Assembly: GCA_009731375.1 (NCBI GenBank)
Contig: BJOX01000018.1
Location: 31,635-77,636, forward strand
Origin: Paulinella micropora
Taxonomy: Eukaryota; Cercozoa; Imbricatea; Euglyphida
Length of the DNA: 46,002 nt
Direction of reading: 5' to 3'
A program made the translations under genes and the position numbers. Of the stretch, positions 32,506 through 41,743 are shown piece after piece. Positions within the stretch are counted from its first letter, which is position 1. Every line of letters begins with the position of its first letter. Below the pieces are notes generated by a model that worked only from the letters and a program-made list of their open reading frames with translations, was not told where the DNA came from and ran no database searches.

Positions 32506-33369
32506 ATGAGCCTTCCAGCCTCGTTTCCACGCCCCAATTACGACCTGGTCTCCAAGGAAGTCTACTATCGTGAAGAGTGTCTCAACATTTTTCGCACTCT
32601 TGCCAACGAAGTCGCGGCCCAGCTCAACCTCTCTATCGACGACGCGCAAGCGATCCGGCCCACGGACTACATGCCCCTGAAGCCTGCTTCCAAGCAAATC
32701 GTCTATGAGACGGAGTTCCACCTCTTCGAGACGCCTCTTCAGGTCGGTGATTTACAATTGGCCACGGTCAGCTACGACTTCCGCCTTGCAAAATTGGCGA
32801 AGGAGACGTCCTACCCGATAGCCAAGTTCAACAAAATCATCGATCGCCGTCCCAGCCTTCAACTTCCTTCGACTTCACATGACCTCCTATCCACCTCGAA
32901 CGCTCACCTCTACGGTCGTCACGTCAACCTGTTTATGCTTCCACGTAAGAAGGCGCCTAGCGACTTCCGCGTCGGGGAAGTGGAACCCGATGAGGACGAC
33001 GAAGAGGAAGCTGATGAGGGCAAGCATGTCATCAAAGAAGAAGAAGAAGAAAAGGAAGAGGTAGTCGAGCCAACCGAGACGGAGAGTGAGCAAGGCGACG
33101 ACGACGAGGTCAGCCTCCCCTCACTGGCGCAGAAGGACAACATCACCATCCGCGCTCGTGGAAAGCACTTGGAAAATAAACGCACACCGCCGCCATCCTC
33201 TAAGCGACAAAAGTTGGAAGCGTCGCCAAGCTCAGAAGAGTCATCGGCCCCTTCAGCTGCTGCTAACGCTACTCCTACTACGAGCTCGCCCATGAACCAA
33301 TGGCAGCCTACACCTTCCTCTCGAGCATCTCAAACGCCTTCGACTGAATTTTGTTTGAAATCAGCCTAG
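32506..33369 (+). CDS. Acidic nuclear-type protein, unrecognised
   Basis: The start ATG follows a CACCTTCAG acceptor-like site by about ten bases. The first 150 residues look folded (Phe-Arg-Thr-Leu-Ala-Asn-Glu-Val-Ala-Ala-Gln-Leu, Phe-His-Leu-Phe-Glu-Thr-Pro). Then comes a Glu/Asp-rich stretch, a Lys-Arg-Gln-Lys basic patch and a Ser/Thr/Pro tail. The frame stops at 33367, but the next bases continue as a plausible coiled exon (Lys-Arg-Glu-Asp-Glu-Leu-Val-Arg-Ala-Gln) ending at a GTAAGC donor near 33416, then a serine-rich stretch after an acceptor near 33450. The stop may therefore be avoided by splicing or be a real truncation. No family is recognised. The last 260 bases are repeated at 34345. 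Confidence 0.55.
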   Translation: MSLPASFPRPNYDLVSKEVYYREECLNIFRTLANEVAAQLNLSIDDAQAIRPTDYMPLKPASKQIVYETEFHLFETPLQVGDLQLATVSYDFRLAKLAKETSYPIAKFNKIIDRRPSLQLPSTSHDLLSTSNAHLYGRHVNLFMLPRKKAPSDFRVGEVEPDEDDEEEADEGKHVIKEEEEEKEEVVEPTETESEQGDDDEVSLPSLAQKDNITIRARGKHLENKRTPPPSSKRQKLEASPSSEESSAPSAAANATPTTSSPMNQWQPTPSSRASQTPSTEFCLKSA

Positions 33370-34334
33370 AAACGGGAAGACGAATTGGTACGAGCACAAC
33401 TCGCCCAATCCCAAGGTAAGCACTCGGTGACACGACGATCTTTAAGCTACGCAGCTTCCTCGTCATCGTCATCATCATCGGCATCATCATCGGCATCATC
33501 GTCGTCATCATCATCGGCATCATCGTCGTCGTCATCCGCTTCGATTTTGGCTTCGCCATCCGCGGCCGTCGCCGCTGCGCCACCGGCCGGACCATCTTTG
33601 GCTTCGTCATCATCATCCTCATCATCACAAGGAACGAGGCCGCCTATGATTGCCGAATGCTCGGTTACAGCAGTAATGGGTGAGAACCTCAGACGCGGCC
33701 TTTCGAAAGCACCAAGGACCCCTCTACCCCCGTTGCCACTCGCATCGACGTCACGTCAACCTGGCAGATCGACGCCAGTTCGGGAAAGGCTGGAGCTCTA
33801 TATTTCAAACGAGGTGATAGGAGGTTGGTCAAGATGTTGACCGAAGGGTTTCTTGTCCCCAAGCTCCCCAAATCCTGGAGACCGGCAGAGGGACCATCTG
33901 CCGCTGAAAGGGCATTAGGGCTTTACCCATGCAAGGCCACGGAAATCAATGTTTTTAGTGTCCCCGTAATAGCCAACGTTGAAAAGCTGATAGACGAGAA
34001 TCCCCTTGTGGGGTACGTCGACTCAGACTTCGCCGGGGAGAAGGTTACGAGGAAATCTCGTTCCGGTATATCTTCCTCTTCAACGGGGCGCCGGTAGCTT
34101 GGTTTTCGAAGCTCCAAACCGTCATAGCCCAGTCCATCCTTGAATCGGAAACGGTATCAGCCAATGAAGCCGTAAGGGAGCTACTTGCGCTGACTCAGAG
34201 ACAATCCCTCCGTGATATCGGATTGCCCATAAAAGGATTTACCCCTCTATTCGAGGACAATGAGGATACTATCATCCTCTCAGAGAGGGGGTTAGGGGAG
34301 TCGAGGACCAAACATATCGATGTAAGGTACCACT
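33107..34334. repeat. 1.2-kb direct duplication, first copy
   Basis: Identical to 34345-35572 at an offset of 1238 bases except for at least one substitution (33353-33354 region, ttttgtttg against ttttggttg). It ends at a 10-N gap (34335-34344). This looks like an unmerged contig overlap. Confidence 0.9.
33825..34334 (+). pseudogene. Copia RNase H fragment (first copy)
   Basis: Encodes the end of a Ty1/copia polyprotein: Val-Gly-Tyr-Val-Asp-Ser-Asp-Phe-Ala-Gly, then after a one-base frameshift near 34068 Ala-Pro-Val-Ala-Trp-Phe-Ser-Lys, Glu-Ser-Glu-x-Val-Ser-Ala-Asn-Glu-Ala and Leu-Phe-Glu-Asp-Asn-Glu-Asp. The Asp, Glu and Asp of the RNase H site are present. No reverse transcriptase or integrase part is found. 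It is cut by the gap just after Lys-His-Ile-Asp-Val-Arg-Tyr. Confidence 0.8.
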
Positions 34335-34344
34335 NNNNNNNNNN

Positions 34345-35572
34345 AGGTCAGCCTCCCCTCACTGGCGCAGAAGGACAACATCACCATCCGCGCTCGTGGA
34401 AAGCACTTGGAAAATAAACGCACACCGCCGCCATCCTCTAAGCGACAAAAGTTGGAAGCGTCGCCAAGCTCAGAAGAGTCATCGGCCCCTTCAGCTGCTG
34501 CTAACGCTACTCCTACTACGAGCTCGCCCATGAACCAATGGCAGCCTACACCTTCCTCTCGAGCATCTCAAACGCCTTCGACTGAATTTTGGTTGAAATC
34601 AGCCTAGAAACGGGAAGACGAATTGGTACGAGCACAACTCGCCCAATCCCAAGGTAAGCACTCGGTGACACGACGATCTTTAAGCTACGCAGCTTCCTCG
34701 TCATCGTCATCATCATCGGCATCATCATCGGCATCATCGTCGTCATCATCATCGGCATCATCGTCGTCGTCATCCGCTTCGATTTTGGCTTCGCCATCCG
34801 CGGCCGTCGCCGCTGCGCCACCGGCCGGACCATCTTTGGCTTCGTCATCATCATCCTCATCATCACAAGGAACGAGGCCGCCTATGATTGCCGAATGCTC
34901 GGTTACAGCAGTAATGGGTGAGAACCTCAGACGCGGCCTTTCGAAAGCACCAAGGACCCCTCTACCCCCGTTGCCACTCGCATCGACGTCACGTCAACCT
35001 GGCAGATCGACGCCAGTTCGGGAAAGGCTGGAGCTCTATATTTCAAACGAGGTGATAGGAGGTTGGTCAAGATGTTGACCGAAGGGTTTCTTGTCCCCAA
35101 GCTCCCCAAATCCTGGAGACCGGCAGAGGGACCATCTGCCGCTGAAAGGGCATTAGGGCTTTACCCATGCAAGGCCACGGAAATCAATGTTTTTAGTGTC
35201 CCCGTAATAGCCAACGTTGAAAAGCTGATAGACGAGAATCCCCTTGTGGGGTACGTCGACTCAGACTTCGCCGGGGAGAAGGTTACGAGGAAATCTCGTT
35301 CCGGTATATCTTCCTCTTCAACGGGGCGCCGGTAGCTTGGTTTTCGAAGCTCCAAACCGTCATAGCCCAGTCCATCCTTGAATCGGAAACGGTATCAGCC
35401 AATGAAGCCGTAAGGGAGCTACTTGCGCTGACTCAGAGACAATCCCTCCGTGATATCGGATTGCCCATAAAAGGATTTACCCCTCTATTCGAGGACAATG
35501 AGGATACTATCATCCTCTCAGAGAGGGGGTTAGGGGAGTCGAGGACCAAACATATCGATGTAAGGTACCACT
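34345..35572. repeat. 1.2-kb direct duplication, second copy
   Basis: Second copy of 33107-34334, continuing beyond it into the 3' end of the copia element. Confidence 0.9.
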
Positions 35573-35788
35573 TACTCGAGAAGTTGGTCAAGAAGGGAGT
35601 TGTCAAACTGTTCCGGGTACCGACGGAGAAAAACATCGCGGATTTATTTACCAAAATAAATTTCACGTACGGATTTATTTACCCAAATAAATTTCACGTA
35701 CGAAAGATTCAATTATCTGGCTGACCAAATCTCGGTGAAGTTGGAGAAAGAATTTCTCGCGAAGTTCGGTGGTAAAATCGCGTTGTAA
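35063..35788 (+). pseudogene. Copia RNase H fragment with 3' end (second copy)
   Basis: Same frameshift as the first copy, then the usual copia ending (Asn-Ile-Ala-Asp-Leu-Phe-Thr-Lys). A 31-base tandem duplication at 35640-35701 shifts the frame and brings an early stop at 35722. One base of net shift accounts for loss of the otherwise open tail, which would end at TAA 35786-35788. Confidence 0.8.
35640..35701. repeat. 31-base tandem duplication
   Basis: ggatttatttaccaaaataa plus tttcacgtac is present twice in tandem with one substitution. It lies in the copia 3' coding end. Confidence 0.88.
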
Positions 35789-35897
35789 GTACCGGGTATT
35801 TTCCGCATAACCGTTCACGCTATGATCATTTATAGTTATATTTCCGGAAGCAGATCGTATTAATTTTCGTGTATTATATTTCTCGCATACTGTACAT

Positions 35898-36888
35898 TGA
35901 GGGGAGTGATGTAGGTGACCTGAGCGCAGGCGTGACGAATAGCGCGTTTCCAAATACATCATACCTCCTAGAAGGAGAAGAGGCAAGATGTGCCTGGACT
36001 TTCACCCGTTCTCTCTCCTCCCCCATAAAATGTATTATCCATTTAGTCGCATAAGTTAACTAAGTCGAGGGGGAGGAAGGGATGCCCCCGCGCAGTTGGA
36101 CCGACGACGACTGGCGGCGGCGACCAACCCCGACAACCTTAGTTGCTGCCATTACTTAGTACGCTCGTGTTCCCGGGTTGGGATAAGCCCCGGAACACGA
36201 ACTACCTCAAGTTCGTATTAATTATATAGAGTCACACTACATGTATAAAAACCTATAAGAGGCCAACCTGGAGTCCGCTTTCTGGTCGGTGAACGTGCCA
36301 CATGGGAATGTGGAACAACACGATCCGGCAACCAGACGGATGTACCAAACCCGCCGATAATTACAGATATAGTGTCTTTGTCCTCATATATTATATTATT
36401 TTGTCTTCTTTTCATACCCCCCTACGAGAAGCGCTTCCAAATTTTAGTTTTTATGTTATGATCATACGTGTGAATAACTGTCATAAATACACATATATAT
36501 TACCATATTTTTATTACACATTTATGTTGTTACTTCTTTGGAGATCATCATCATATCTATGTATTCTTGTATGATATATATGTATGTGGTTTTCACATAT
36601 TTCTCTTACTCATTTGCGAGGTAGGGAGAGTAGAGTGTTAATCCTCTTCTCGTTGGGTAGGCCCGAATATACCACAGGCCCGCTGCCTTGTACGTACTCT
36701 AGTCGATGCGTACTCGCTGTGGATAGGAGGGTAGCCAACCTCAACATTACTTCTCGGAGAGGGTGAGGGTAAGAGGATATGTTTTGAGCCGTTTGTGTTT
36801 TCTAATGTTTCACAAAATAGTAGTAGTTGACGTAACTTAGTTAGGAACGGCAGTAACTTAATATTAATTTACTTTGTTCCAGGGGGAG
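35898..36888. mobile_element. Polypurine tract, LTR-like start and downstream sequence
   Basis: A purine run (gaggggag, to 35906) is followed by TGATGTAGG, the layout of a copia polypurine tract and 3' LTR start. A TATA-like element (tataaaaa at about 36244) fits an LTR promoter. I cannot find the LTR end. 36400-36880 is AT-rich with no supported gene and ends in a second polypurine tract. Confidence 0.5.
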
Positions 36889-37096
36889 TGTTGGAACTAA
36901 TAATTAATATTAATAGTTACGGACCGGCCGTATCGGAGTAGCGGTGTCGTTAGAGCAATTACTTATGATCCGGCCAGTCAAGTTACGTGGCGCACCTTGC
37001 CACGGTTGGCGCCTTTTCTTATTAAAGTTGTAGTCTGCATCGAGAGTGTAGTAGCTATCAATATTAGATTATTATATTAATAATAGTATTCTAACA
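36889..37096. mobile_element. 208-base LTR of a second copia-type element
   Basis: It starts TGTTGGAA right after the purine tract agggggag and ends TTCTAACA, a TG...CA LTR with inverted ends. Only one copy of this full LTR is visible in the window; related sequence begins near 27932. It is probably the 3' LTR of an element whose body is not seen here. Confidence 0.6.
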
Positions 37097-37186
37097 TTTT
37101 CAAGTGTCCGAGCCACGCGATACCAACTCACAATCTACGTTCAACTGCAGTGCGATCGACGGTACTTTGCAACCANNNNNNNNNNT

Positions 37187-37235
37187 GGGCGAGTCCAAGT
37201 CCTTGCAGGTTCCTAGTGAGTTCGTCATCAACAAG
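37187..37235 (+). pseudogene. Fragment of FHA exon 1
   Basis: Nearly 50 bases match the minus-strand FHA exon at 5740-5788 (Gly-Glu-Ser-Lys-Ser-Leu-Gln-Val-Pro-Ser-Glu-Phe-Val-Ile-Asn-Lys), starting at the same point where the left inverted-repeat arm breaks off. Just before the gap, 37161-37176 matches the sequence after the left-arm break at 2679-2693. Both sides of that breakpoint are therefore represented here around a 10-N gap (37177-37186). Confidence 0.75.
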
Positions 37236-37249
37236 TCTCTTTTTGACAC

Positions 37250-39990
37250 GGGTATTTCGTGATCACTTTTACGAAAACCTAACCACTTTTTTGCGGCGGG
37301 GCCGGCCTAAAAGATCAAAGGAAAAATATTTTTACGGGCCTGCTTTTGGACGGGCCTGCCTGTCTTTTTTGAGGAAACGCAACCTTTTTTTGGACGGGCC
37401 TGCCTTTTTTGCGGAAACGCAACTTTTTCACCATGAATTCCACTTGGAAAAGACGGGTCGCACTGTTATGAAAAAAAAGAAAAACTAAATTTTTTTAAAA
37501 TTTCCGTAGTCTGTAGTGGTAAAAATAAAAAACTCTTTAGGGCGTGCGATTCACTTTGTATTTTTTCCTAATCTAGCAAGCTATTTCTATAGTAGGTAGA
37601 CTAGCTTAGCTATAGCTTTCGACAGATAGACGGGTGATTTTCTGTCATACTCGAATTTGGCACTACTACTTCCTATCGATAAATTCTATTATATTCTGAA
37701 ATTTATTCTGGTGGACGGGTTGGTAGTGGGACGGGCAGTCCTTATCATATTATCGTTTCTAAAAGTATTTCTAAAAGTATATCGTAAACAAGTGTGTCTA
37801 TCATCATTTCAAGGAAACCTAACTACTTTTTTAGCGGCGGGGCCGGCCTGAAAGATCACGGGAAGAATATTTTGAAAGACTATCTGTCTTTTTTGCGGAA
37901 ACAAAGCTTTTTCAGTATGAATTCTACTGAGAAAAATCAGGCAGCACTGTTTTTCTATAGAAAAATAAAAAAATTAAAAATTTACTTAGTGTGTAGTGGT
38001 AAAAATAAAAATTCTTTTGGATGTGTGATCACATAGTGTGTTTTTTCTAATATACTTTATATTTCTGTAGTAGTAAGACTGTAGTACTAGCTATAGATGG
38101 TCGATCCCCTGTCATATTCTCATATCATAACAATATCATAACAAAGTGTTTCATCATTTCAAGGAAATCTAACTGCTTTTTTAGCGGCGGAACATAAGAG
38201 ATCAAGGGAACAATATTTTGGATTGACCTTCATGTCTTTTTTTAGGAAACAATATATTTTTTGGAAGTGTATGTTTTTTTTGTTGCGGAAACACAACTTT
38301 TTTTTCCTATGAATTCCACTTGGAAAAAACTGACCCAAACACAACATTTTTTGGACAGATGTATTTTTTGCGGAAACACAACTTTTTTTTCTACGTATGA
38401 ATTCCAATTGGAAAAAACCTGCAGCACTGTTATGAAAAAAAAACATAAGTTTTGGAAATTTTCCCTAGCTATAGTATGTAGTGTTAAAAATGAAAAATGC
38501 TTTAGGATGGAGATATCCTTGTGTGTTTTTTTCTAATCTAGCTAATAAGATATTTCTATAATATGTAGACTAGCTATAGACGGGCGATCCCCTGTCATAT
38601 TATCGTTTCTAAAAGTATATCATAACAAAGTGTGTCAATCAATCTGTGATCACTACAAGGAAACATAATCACTTTTTCAGTGGCGGGGCATGCCTGAAAG
38701 ATCACTGGAATAATTTTTGGACTGGCAAGCATATTATTTTTGCTGAAACATAATGTTTTTTCCCTATGAATTTCACTTGGAATAAATCTTGCTTCTCTGT
38801 TTTTCTATGGAAAAAGAAAAAAAACATAAGTTTTTGAAACTTTCACTAATAGTAATATTTTATAATTATAAAAATAAACACACTTTGGGACGAGCGATCA
38901 CCTTGTGTGTTTCTTTGTATTATGATATTTCTATGGTAGCTATAGACAGATAGACTGTCTATCCCCTGTCATATTATTATTTCTAAAAATATATAATATG
39001 TAAGTGTGTTTGTTTGTGATCACTTTCACTGAAACATAACTAATTTTTTAGCTGCGTGGCAGGCCTGAAAGATCACTGGAAAATATTTAAGGATGTCATT
39101 CCTGTCTTTTTTGCTGAAAACACAACTTTTTCTGGATGTGACTGCATGTTTTTTTGAGGAAACATAAATTTTTTTCTTTATGAATTCGACTTGGAAAAAA
39201 CTTGCTGCACTGTTATGGAATTTTTTTGAAACTTTCATTAGTCTCTAGAGTCTGTAATGATAAAAATAAAAAATTCTTTAGTTCTGGCGATCCCGTTATC
39301 TGTTTTTTTCTAATCTAGCTGATATGCTAATTCTATACTAGCTAGATTAGTTATAGCTAGTATATACTTGCTATCAACTGTCTTTTGTAATATTATCGTT
39401 TCTAAAAGTATATCATATCAAAATGTGTCATCACTTCAATAAAATCTAACTATTTTTTAAACTGCTATTCCTGCATGAGAGATCAAGTGAAGAATATTTT
39501 GGACTTGCTTGCATGTATTTTTTGTGGAAACACAACAATTTTTTTGACAAGTATGCATGTTTTTTTTGCGGAAACGTAAATATTTTTTCACTATGAATTC
39601 CACTTGGAAAAAACTAACCCAAACACAATATTTTTTTTGTACATGAATGCATATCTTTTTTAGGAAACACAAATTTTTTTCACTATGAATTCTACTTGGA
39701 AAAAACTAGCATCATTGTTATGAAAAAAAACACAAGTTTTTGAAACTTTCCCTAGCTACAGTATGTAGTGGTAAAAATAACAAACATTTTAGGAGTGCGA
39801 TCTCCTTGTGTGTTTTTTTATAATCTAGCTAATAATATATTTCTATACTATGTAGACTAGCTATAGAAAGATAGAATTATTATCACCTGTCGTATTTTCA
39901 TTTCTAAAATTATATCGTAGCCAAGTGTGTATGTACATGATCACTTTCACTGAAACTTAATAATTTTTTCGCGGCGAGGCAGGCCTGAGT
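37250..39990. repeat. AT-rich degenerate tandem array, about seven units
   Basis: A landmark (gaaacctaactacttttttagcgg, here in parts: 'aaacctaac', 'cttttttagcggcgggg', 'cctgaaagatca') recurs near 37274, 37812, 38160, 38656, 39028, 39438 and 39949, at spacings of about 350-540 bases. Within units, 'cggaaacacaactttttt' and 'atgaattccacttgga' recur several times, as do 'ctgtcatattatcgtttc' and 'aaagtatatc'. On the minus strand several units keep fragments of similar peptides (Phe-Phe-Gln-Val-Glu-Phe-Ile). No intact gene is present. Confidence 0.85.
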
Positions 39991-40345
39991 AGATGATAAC
40001 CCAAAAGGTGTCAAGAATTTTCGGTAAAACCTCAAATTCTAGCCACCTTTTTGGTTGTTGTAGCAGTTACAGCGAAATAAGCACACAGCAACAAAATAAA
40101 TACAAAGAAGCAAAAACAACCAAATAGCCTTATATAGCACACTACAAGAAAAATATATGTATCATTAAATTACCTTTTGAAGTCTCCTCCAGTCTCCTCC
40201 ACCTACCACACACACAAGTGTGGTATGAGTAAATATCTTCGAATAAAAGCGGGCTTTTAGCCCCTTCAATTTTTTTTGACAAAATTATTCGTCGCACTAG
40301 ATTATACTCCTATGCGGTAAAGGAGTTAGTAGTAAAAACTACTTT
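39991..40345. other. Boundary between tandem array and virus-like block
   Basis: Unique AT-rich sequence. It contains a hairpin ACCACAC/GTGTGGT at 40205-40224 and a GGGCT/AGCCC hairpin at 40251-40263 followed by a T-rich run. These lie 3' of the minus-strand gene that ends at 40346. No gene or terminal inverted repeat could be confirmed. Confidence 0.55.
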
Positions 40346-40846
40346 TTATTCAATCCTTCGTCTTTTGTATTGTTCATATTCTTCAATTACATTGTATGTT
40401 GTTTTTCCTCCTTCAATCATTCTTCTCGCTCTAATCTCATCATCAACTCCCATTGGTTGATTTTCAGCACTCAACCAATTCTCAAATAATCGTAATTGTT
40501 TTTTCTTGTTCAATTCTTTCCTCTTTTCTTCTCGCTTTACCAAATCTATTTTTTCCTTTCTTTCTGCTTCTTCTTTTTTTTGATTTAGCAATTCTTCAAT
40601 AGCCATAAATTTATTTTGTTCTTCTTTTTCTTGGTTCTCCAATTCCGCCAATTCTTGTCGTTTTTGCTCCTTTTTACTCTGTATTATATCTATTTTGATT
40701 TCACTACTTGCTTTATATCTCGTTAGTTCAGCAAAGTTCTTATCTCTCAATTTCTCAATCCATTTATTTGTTCTTTCTCGTTCAACATACTCTTCATCAC
40801 TCTCGCTTCTTCCGTCGTCTTCACTCATCATTCTTCGCACTTTCAA
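40346..40846 (-). CDS. Charged coiled-coil protein of the virus-like block
   Basis: 166 residues, very rich in Glu, Lys and Arg, with a long predicted helix between about residues 40 and 125 (Lys-Arg-Gln-Glu-Leu-Ala-Glu-Leu-Glu-Asn repeats). The C-terminal part holds Leu-Phe-Glu-Asn-Trp-Leu. AT-rich codon use matches the integrase and fibre genes, not the GC-rich host exons. No family is recognised; a structural or DNA-packing role would be a guess. Met at residues 6 and 7 are alternative starts. Confidence 0.65.
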   Translation of the reverse strand: MKVRRMMSEDDGRSESDEEYVERERTNKWIEKLRDKNFAELTRYKASSEIKIDIIQSKKEQKRQELAELENQEKEEQNKFMAIEELLNQKKEEAERKEKIDLVKREEKRKELNKKKQLRLFENWLSAENQPMGVDDEIRARRMIEGGKTTYNVIEEYEQYKRRRIE

Positions 40847-40885
40847 TTGTTAAGACTACCCAAAAAAGGAAAAGTTGTCCATGTA

Positions 40886-40908
40886 AAAAAGCCACACGGG
40901 GGCTTTTT
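40886..40908. other. AAAAAGCC/GGCTTTTT hairpin
   Basis: An 8-bp perfect stem with a 7-base loop in the interval between divergent genes (40846 and 41109). It could be a regulatory or end signal; position between starts makes a termination role uncertain. Confidence 0.5.
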
Positions 40909-41108
40909 GACCTGAGCCTATTGGTGACTGGTGTAAAAATTTTTTTACTTTTCCTTTTTTATCGACATTTCAAATGGTCAGCAGAATTCCAGAAAATTCT
41001 ATCACGTGTTTTTTGGCTGTTTCTTTTTTCATTCTTTGACTTTTTCAGAATTCCAAAAGCAACCAAACCAAAAAGACCAAACCCTTGTCTGTTTTTGTTT
41101 GCACACAG

Positions 41109-41640
41109 ATGTCGGACGTCCCCCCTGTGGAAGAGGAAGTAGCCGACGAACCTGAGGAGGCTGAAGGCAAGGTTCCTGAGCAGAAGCAACCCGAAGATCC
41201 TGAAGTAAAGGTAAGTTTGTTGTTTCTTTCTTTTTTGCTAATGAAGGGGAGTTTAGGCGTTGGCGGAAGAAGTCAAGGCATTGCGTGTAGGGTTGATGAC
41301 CGCGCAGAATATTCCAAGAGAGTTAGGAGGAAACAGGGTTATTGCTAATAGAAATCCTAACCACGACCGAAATCCGCCAGTTGAGGGTAATCGACCATTA
41401 TGGTTTGAGCTTGACAAGGAGAATGGTGTGGCGAGGATTTACCTTGAAGAAAACGAGGGGTTACCGTCTGCGAGGTTGAGTTCGTATAGGTCTCCAATGA
41501 GGAGGAGTCAAATCCCCGAACGCTTCGTTGTTCAATTTACCGACGGCTCCTTCAAAATATTTAGATTGTGGGATAATATTGAAACAATTGCCGACTATTA
41601 CGGGCTCATGGTCAAGACTGTATATAGGGTAGTGCTGTAA
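41109..41640 (+). CDS. Spliced small protein with helix-turn-helix-like C-terminus
   Basis: Exon 1 (41109-41210) starts at ATG after an ACACAG acceptor-like site and encodes 34 acidic Pro/Glu residues. The intron 41211-41256 (46 bases) has GTAAGT donor and GTTTAG acceptor and keeps the phase. Exon 2 (41257-41640) encodes 127 residues. Without splicing the first frame runs to a stop at 41348. Total is 161 residues. The C-terminus (ETIADYYGLMVKTVYRVVL) resembles a helix-turn-helix with the recognition-helix pattern, suggesting DNA binding; Trp-Phe-Glu-Leu-Asp-Lys and Phe-Thr-Asp-Gly-Ser suggest strands before it. Exon 1 is GC-richer than the neighbouring viral-type genes. Function is unknown. 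Confidence 0.6.
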
Positions 41641-41664
41641 TTAAAGGTGTTTGCCACCACCACT

Positions 41665-41739
41665 AATGATCGTAGACCTTCCTTGGCTTTTAACAAATTG
41701 ATTATTACATTTCATTGCCAAGGAAGGTTTATGATCATT
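41665..41739. terminator. 23-bp hairpin between convergent genes
   Basis: Arms 41665-41687 and 41717-41739 pair along all 23 positions in the plus-strand RNA, two of them as G-U pairs, with a 29-base loop. It lies between the stop of the small plus-strand gene (41640) and the stop of the integrase gene (41744). Hairpins at transcript ends are known in some protist viruses; that this is one is inference. Confidence 0.75.
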
Positions 41740-41743
41740 CTAA

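Noticed and set aside
33308-33628. Met-rich minus-strand protein
   Set aside because: Shadow of the serine-codon run on the plus strand.
37250-39990. CRISPR array
   Set aside because: Repeats are long, degenerate and unevenly spaced, with no short identical repeats or unique spacers; the setting is eukaryotic.
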